This document shows positions 61,223 to 64,000 of a stretch of 64,000 nt of DNA, one piece after another. Both the position numbers and the translations under genes were made by a program. Position 1 is the first letter of the stretch, and each line of letters begins with the position of its first letter. A model generated the notes under the pieces. It was not told the DNA's origin. It made no database searches and saw nothing but the letters and a program-made list of their open reading frames with translations. The stretch is from Paraburkholderia bryophila (GTDB lineage: Bacteria; Pseudomonadota; Gammaproteobacteria; Burkholderiales; Burkholderiaceae), in contig NZ_QLTK01000017.1 of the NCBI RefSeq assembly GCF_003269035.1, positions 90,008 to 154,007 on the forward strand, written 5' to 3'.

Positions 61223-62359
61223 ATGAAAAGACTTCTTCTGGCAATGACGTGCGTGACGGCCGTGCTGGCCGTCTCCGCGTGCGGCGGCAACACCCTGAAT
61301 GCATCCAGCGCTGCGCCGAAAGTGATTATCGACAGCGACTACAACACCTTGAGCGACGACGGCCAGCTCGGCGTGATGGCGGCGCAACTGCAGGCGCAGG
61401 GTTCGCTCGACGTGTTGGGCATTACGGTCGTGTCCGGCAATCAATGGCTGAAGCAGGGCATTGCCGACGCCTTGAAATCGGTCGAGCGTCTGGGTGTCGA
61501 GAAACAGATCGGCGTGTATGCCGGCGCCAATTACGCGCTGTCGCACGACTTCGCGACCATTCAGGCCGAGCAGAAGCAATTCCCCGGTGGCGACGGCTAC
61601 CTCGGCGCATGGAATAACCCCGAGCCGAAATCGGACAGCGACCTCGTCGCGCCGCCGGACGGCTTCGCGACGCACACCAAAGTGCAGAGCAAAAGCGCGG
61701 TCGATTTCATTGTCGATTCGGTGAAACAGAATCCGGGTGAAGTGACGATTCTGGCAATCGGTCCGCTGACCAATATCGCGTTGGCCACGCGGCAGCATCC
61801 CGAGATCGTGCCGTTGATCAAGCAGATCATCTACATGGGCGGTGCGATCGATGTGCCGGGCAATACCACGCCCACGGCGGAATTCAACTGGTGGTTCGAT
61901 CCGGAAGCGGCCAAGGCCGTGTTGCATCTGCCGATCAGACAGGTGGTCATTCCGCTCGACGTGACCAACACCGTGAAGATGGACAAGGCGCTATACGATC
62001 GCGTCGCGCATGATCCGGCGAAGCAGACCATCATCACGCAGTTGTTCAAGACGTTGAACGGCTATGGTTACGATGGCAAGAACGGCTTCGAGACGAATCC
62101 GAACTACACCACGAACATCTGGGACACGCTGACGCTCGCGTATCTGATGAACCCTTCGTTTGCCACGCAAACCGTGGATGAATGGGTGGATGTGGATATG
62201 AGCTTCGGCGCCAATGACGGCAAGGCTACGGGTTATACGAGTGCGCCGCCGGCGGGTTTGCAGAAGATGACGGTCGTCAAGCGCTTTGACAATCCGGCCT
62301 TTTTCAATTTCTACGTGGATCTGTTGACGCGGCCGGTGCCGCTGACGTTGCCGAACTGA
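61223..62359 (+). CDS. Lipoprotein nucleoside hydrolase
   Basis: A 378-residue inosine-uridine-type nucleoside hydrolase that would release a base from ribonucleosides. A signal with lipobox (SAC, Cys20) places it in the envelope, which is unusual for the family. The N-terminal metal-binding motif is VIIDSDYNTLSDDGQLG (Asp37, Asp39, Asp45, Asp46), an extended variant of the usual DTDPGxDDA. AIGPLTNIALA and IIYMGGAI follow as in the family, and FNWWFDPEAA in place of the classical EFN-x-x-x-DPEAA. The ATG at 61223 is 253 bases after the T6SS-linked gene. It is probably not part of that operon. Confidence 0.87.
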   Translation: MKRLLLAMTCVTAVLAVSACGGNTLNASSAAPKVIIDSDYNTLSDDGQLGVMAAQLQAQGSLDVLGITVVSGNQWLKQGIADALKSVERLGVEKQIGVYAGANYALSHDFATIQAEQKQFPGGDGYLGAWNNPEPKSDSDLVAPPDGFATHTKVQSKSAVDFIVDSVKQNPGEVTILAIGPLTNIALATRQHPEIVPLIKQIIYMGGAIDVPGNTTPTAEFNWWFDPEAAKAVLHLPIRQVVIPLDVTNTVKMDKALYDRVAHDPAKQTIITQLFKTLNGYGYDGKNGFETNPNYTTNIWDTLTLAYLMNPSFATQTVDEWVDVDMSFGANDGKATGYTSAPPAGLQKMTVVKRFDNPAFFNFYVDLLTRPVPLTLPN

Positions 62360-62445
62360 TCGATGATCGATCGTTGAGGTTGTTGGGTTTTGTTGGGTGT
62401 TGTTGGGTGTTGTCAGTATCGCTGCGGACCCGCATCGACACCGCC

Positions 62446-63402
62446 TTAGGCGGGATGCAGGCCACGCAGCAGTTGCCGTACGCGGGTGAGGTCCTGGTCG
62501 ACGTGTTCGGCCTGTTCGAACAACTCCGCGAGCCAGTCGACGAAGGCGCGCACGCGCGGCGACACGCGGCGGTTTTTCACATACGCGACGGCGACTGGCA
62601 TCGGCACCGGTTGCCACTGCGGCAGGACTTCGCGCAACAGGCCCGAGTCGAGGTAGGGTTGCGCCGCGATCCGCGCGGGCTGAATCAGGCCTAGGCCTTG
62701 CAGTCCGCAGGTGAGGTAGGCCTGTTCGTCGCTGACTTTGACGAAGCCTTTCACCTTGACCTGTTGCGCTTCGCCGTCCACTTCGAAATCGAAATCCACT
62801 TCACGGCCGTTATGCGGCGACATGCAGTTGACCGCGACGTGTCCGCGCAGATCGTCGAGATCGGTGGGGGTGCCGTAGCGGGCGAGGTAGGCGGGGCTCG
62901 CGCAGGTGACGTGTTCGAGGGTGCCCAGGTTTCGCGCGACCAGGTTCGAGTCGGGTAACTCGCCGAGCTGGATGCTGCAGTCGATCGCTTCCGAGATCAG
63001 GTCGACGGTGCGGTTGCTGATGCTGATGGCCAGGTCGAGATTGGGGTAACGGGCGTGGAAATTTTCCAGTGCGGGGAGGACGATGGCGTTGGCTACCGCG
63101 CCGGGCATTTCGATGCGCAGGCGGCCTGTGAGGTTATCTGTTGCATGGCGGATGCTGGCTTCCATGTCGTCGATGTCGGCCAGGATTTGGGTGCAGCGTT
63201 CGTAGTAGGCTGCGCCTTCTGGGGTCACGCTTAGGCGCCGCGTTGTGCGGGCTAGTAAGGCGGTGCCTAGTAGGGCTTCCAGGTTCTGGACTGTTGTTGT
63301 TGCTGTGGCTCGTGGGATGTTTAAGGACTCGGCTGCGCGGGTGAAGCTGTTTGTGTCCACGATTCGGATGAATGTGCGCATTGCGGTTATTCTGTCGAGC
63401 AT
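62446..63402 (-). CDS. LysR family transcriptional regulator
   Basis: A 318-residue LTTR. The winged helix is at about residues 1-60 (MLDRITAMRTFIRIVDTNSFTRAAESLNIPRATATTTVQNLEALLGTALLARTTRRLSVTPEG), followed by the periplasmic-binding-like effector domain (RLRIEMPGAVANAIVLPALENFHARYPNLDLAISI). It resembles the CrgA/AaeR-type subgroup without a known ligand. The ATG at 63402 starts the DNA-binding domain; the frame continues upstream through repeat-bearing DNA. It is convergent with the nucleoside hydrolase gene, its closest neighbour. Confidence 0.9.
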   Translation of the reverse strand: MLDRITAMRTFIRIVDTNSFTRAAESLNIPRATATTTVQNLEALLGTALLARTTRRLSVTPEGAAYYERCTQILADIDDMEASIRHATDNLTGRLRIEMPGAVANAIVLPALENFHARYPNLDLAISISNRTVDLISEAIDCSIQLGELPDSNLVARNLGTLEHVTCASPAYLARYGTPTDLDDLRGHVAVNCMSPHNGREVDFDFEVDGEAQQVKVKGFVKVSDEQAYLTCGLQGLGLIQPARIAAQPYLDSGLLREVLPQWQPVPMPVAVAYVKNRRVSPRVRAFVDWLAELFEQAEHVDQDLTRVRQLLRGLHPA

Positions 63403-63529
63403 GGTTTGGGGCTCCGGTTGGGATCGGTGAGGGTTTTTGCCTGGCCGGGGGCTTGGGTTGGTGTCGGTGTTGGCCTTTCCTTGATTTGGTAGTGGTCTAT
63501 TGGCGTTGCCCCTTTGCGGGGCGGCACTA

Positions 63530-63557
63530 ACTTCTCTTTGCCGCGGCAAAGAGAAGT
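63530..63557. repeat. 28-bp perfect palindrome
   Basis: Each arm is ACTTCTCTTTGCCG and the other its exact reverse complement, with no spacer. A 14-bp stem without loop can form a cruciform or, as RNA, a hairpin. Similar sequences are, as I recall, repeated between genes in Burkholderia-type genomes. A genome-wide search would settle this. It may also work as a terminator, but no T-run is attached. Confidence 0.8.
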
Positions 63558-63745
63558 CAGCAAGAGAAAGCCGCTCACACCGCTAATTCTTAAGTGGGTT
63601 CCTCGCGCAGTTGCGGTAGTGGTGCATCTGGAATCCGTGCTCTCGCACACTCCGCACTCGTGACAAAGCCGTCATACATCCCGCCTCGCGCTGCGCGCTC
63701 GGCGGAACGGTCTGCATTGAAACCGGGGCTCCGTTTTCGCGCGGA

Positions 63746-63820
63746 GGCCGTCGGCTTTGCCGCGGCGAGATGCCGTAATGAGTGGGGCCGTCGGCTTCGC
63801 CTTGGCGAGATGCCGTCATG
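63746..63820. repeat. Two-copy 35-bp direct repeat, 40-bp period
   Basis: GGCCGTCGGCTT begins both copies (63746-63780 and 63786-63820) and both end in GAGATGCCGTNATG, with a few mismatches between. The separating 5 bases are AGTGG. The first copy follows a diverged GGAG tract. It looks like a small remnant of a larger repeat family rather than a regulatory site. Confidence 0.7.
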
Positions 63821-64000
63821 CGCGGGGGCGGGTCCCGCTGTTTTTTGACCTACCGTTCGGCGCGCGCAGCGCCGTCGGAAAAATGACTGCTGTGTCACTG
63901 GCGTCGAACCTGTCCGCATTTTTGTGTGCGAGGCGGTTTAAAGATTTCTAGCCACGTGCGAGCGTGAAGCGCTCGCCAAACAGGATAGCAAACTGGTTCA

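Larger units (their letters stand above)
63403..64000. other. 598-bp terminal stretch, no convincing gene
   Basis: This stretch runs from the LysR start to the window edge. Open frames exist on both strands but they are Arg/Ser/Pro-rich, mirror each other and lack ribosome sites. It holds a 28-bp palindrome (63530-63557) and a two-copy 35-bp direct repeat (63746-63820). The LysR promoter should lie within the first 150 bases. Confidence 0.55.

Noticed and set aside
63590..63919. Small minus-strand frame in the terminal stretch
   Set aside because: Arg/Ser/Pro-rich translation running through the direct repeat, no ribosome site, and mirror frames on the plus strand of the same quality.
63951..64000. 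Possible tRNA or attachment site at the right edge
   Set aside because: The GCGAGCG/CGCTCGC pair does not extend into a cloverleaf and the sequence runs off the window; no support.

Overview
The window looks like a chromosome segment of a Burkholderia-type betaproteobacterium, most likely Paraburkholderia. The reasons are high GC with strong third-position G/C bias, a Burkholderiales-type trimeric porin, many MerR/MocR/RpiR/LysR/BetR-type regulators, and a Burkholderia-style type VI secretion (T6SS) locus. No rRNA, tRNA, CRISPR array, prophage or insertion sequence was recognised. The genus is an inference from protein families and gene order.

Bases 1-20,000 are a metabolic and transport mosaic. 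First come the end of a TRAP transporter permease and a porin, then a tautomerase, a class II aldolase and a urea transporter. A four-gene minus-strand operon at 4.8-9.3 kb encodes a Baeyer-Villiger-type flavin monooxygenase, a short-chain dehydrogenase, a PF10118 protein with the ligand pattern of a di-iron ferritin-like enzyme, and an epoxide-hydrolase-like alpha/beta hydrolase. A perfect inverted repeat sits in its promoter, and a MerR-family regulator and a solitary sulfonate-type binding protein lie upstream. Next are an exported metzincin-like peptidase, a GNAT acetyltransferase, an RpiR regulator, a divergent EamA exporter/MocR regulator pair, a TAXI binding protein and a zinc-ribbon membrane protein.

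Bases 20,000-37,700 hold a divergent MFS drug exporter/TetR pair, an orphan receiver protein, a Zur-like regulator, a GST, a NERD-nuclease/SF1-helicase fusion, and a phosphoribosyltransferase-HAD fusion. They also hold a membrane hybrid histidine kinase facing a BetR-domain response regulator, a hipBA toxin-antitoxin pair, a two-TM RCK potassium channel, an ornithine-cyclodeaminase-family reductase and zwf. The region upstream of hipB is a 26-bp tandem repeat array with nested palindromes. It is the most unusual non-coding structure in the window.

Bases 37,700-61,000 are one T6SS locus: tssL-tssK-tssJ leftward; a TPR lipoprotein gene, tssB-tssC-hcp-tssE-tssF-tssG-tssH(clpV)-tssA rightward; then tssM-tagF-ompA-like leftward with an M15 peptidoglycan peptidase upstream of tssM, and a divergent single-TM Cys-motif protein. 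Every core component is present except vgrG (TssI); no PAAR protein or recognisable effector is encoded here. A lipoprotein and a DUF488 protein sit between tssA and the ompA-like gene and are candidate cargo or passengers.

Bases 61,000-64,000 carry a lipoprotein nucleoside hydrolase and a LysR regulator. About 600 bp without a convincing gene follow, holding a 28-bp perfect palindrome and a 35-bp direct repeat.
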